Source: Undibacterium sp.
GTDB lineage: Bacteria; Pseudomonadota; Gammaproteobacteria; Burkholderiales; Burkholderiaceae_D
Direction: 5' to 3'
DNA length: 43,017 nucleotides
NCBI GenBank assembly: GCA_030645915.1
Contig: JAUSNO010000029.1
Coordinates: forward strand, 1-43,017
Both the position numbers and the translations under genes were made by a program. Below the pieces are notes generated by a model that was given only the letters and a program-made list of their open reading frames with translations, did no database searches and was not told the DNA's origin. Shown piece by piece: positions 42,879 through 43,017 of this stretch (its first letter is position 1; every line of letters starts with the position of its first letter).

Positions 42879-43017
42879 GGAATCTCTGATTAAGTAAACG
42901 AATAGCGGGTGTAATGCGTTAAAGATGCTATTCGAGCCAACTTTACATACTGACTATGAAACAAACGACCTTTGCCACAAGCGGATTTAATAAATATGTC
43001 AAGAAAACACGCCGTGC
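42879..43017 (+). mobile_element. left end of an IS5-family insertion sequence
   Basis: GGAATCTCTGATTAAG at 42879 looks like an IS5-type terminal repeat. It is preceded by TTAA, which fits the YTAR target of that group. The transposase start lies 77 bp inside. The right end is beyond the window, so completeness cannot be judged. It sits just after the formate dehydrogenase operon. Confidence 0.6.
42956..43017 (+). CDS. IS5-family transposase, N-terminal fragment cut by the window
   Basis: The first 20 codons run to the window edge without a stop. MKQTTFATSGFNKYVKKTRR closely resembles, from memory, the conserved start of IS5-group DDE transposases (MKQxTFAxxxFxxYxKxTRR). The catalytic residues lie outside the window. 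No ribosome site is obvious. Confidence 0.75.
   Translation, partial: MKQTTFATSGFNKYVKKTRR

Noticed and set aside
1..43017. CRISPR array, prophage or toxin-antitoxin pair
   Set aside because: No regularly spaced direct repeats, phage structural genes or paired small toxin-antitoxin frames were seen.

Overview
The window is a chromosomal stretch of a Gram-negative betaproteobacterium. The gene set and protein style (PhoR of the DUF3329 type, the DUF3305/DUF3306 formate-dehydrogenase cluster, an Ala/Lys-rich H1-like protein, ppk-sixA, a pst-phoUBR operon) point to Burkholderiales, most likely Oxalobacteraceae (Undibacterium/Herminiimonas-like). That placement is inferred from remembered protein families, not from a search. 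GC content looks moderate by eye. Most of the window is core-genome-like, with scattered palindromic repeats and the start of an IS5-type insertion sequence at the right edge.

Layout. 1-554 is non-coding (a long imperfect inverted repeat, a dispersed hairpin and a candidate promoter). 555-1061 encodes a small H1-like protein. 1156-2883 is an operon of ornithine-lipid acyltransferase OlsB and a PlcP/LpxH-like phosphoesterase behind a textbook PhoB box. 3142-7990 carries a chemotaxis receptor and a GGDEF-EAL protein, then a small orphan gene and a MITE-like palindrome. 8656-18260 is the phosphate block: sixA and ppk on the minus strand, divergent from pstS-pstC-pstA-pstB-phoU-phoB-phoR. 18591-24045 holds an HD-GYP response regulator, a FIST-domain sensor and a PAS-rich hybrid histidine kinase, a layout resembling NosP/NahK nitric-oxide modules. 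24253-28877 (minus) holds an aminopeptidase P, a GNAT protein and metG. 29204-31389 holds apbC/mrp and ribD. Two identical tRNA-Pro(UGG) genes and a pseudouridine synthase follow on the minus strand. 33025-42816 is a formate dehydrogenase cluster: DUF3305, DUF3306, a multi-cluster ferredoxin, a TorD-like chaperone, a small Tat protein, Cys-type alpha subunit, beta subunit, small lipoprotein, cytochrome b gamma subunit and a small exported protein.

How it works together. Three promoters (olsB-plcP, ppk and pstS) share the same visible architecture: repeated CTGTCAT-like PhoB half-sites with a -10 hexamer exactly 10 bp downstream. The window therefore encodes phosphate uptake, its PhoR-PhoB switch, polyphosphate synthesis and apparent phospholipid-to-ornithine-lipid remodelling under one regulon. 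A second theme is cyclic-di-GMP: a GGDEF-EAL protein with intact motifs and an HD-GYP phosphodiesterase next to a FIST/hybrid-kinase pair. The third is periplasmic formate oxidation, whose accessory operon has a 270-bp palindromic element inserted 5 bp before its first start codon.

At least three MITE-like palindromes (8417-8588, 24045-24202, 32750-33019) and a three-copy hairpin family (281-339, 2904-2963, 29012-29071) are not explained by the genes. A further repeat-like hairpin lies inside metG.
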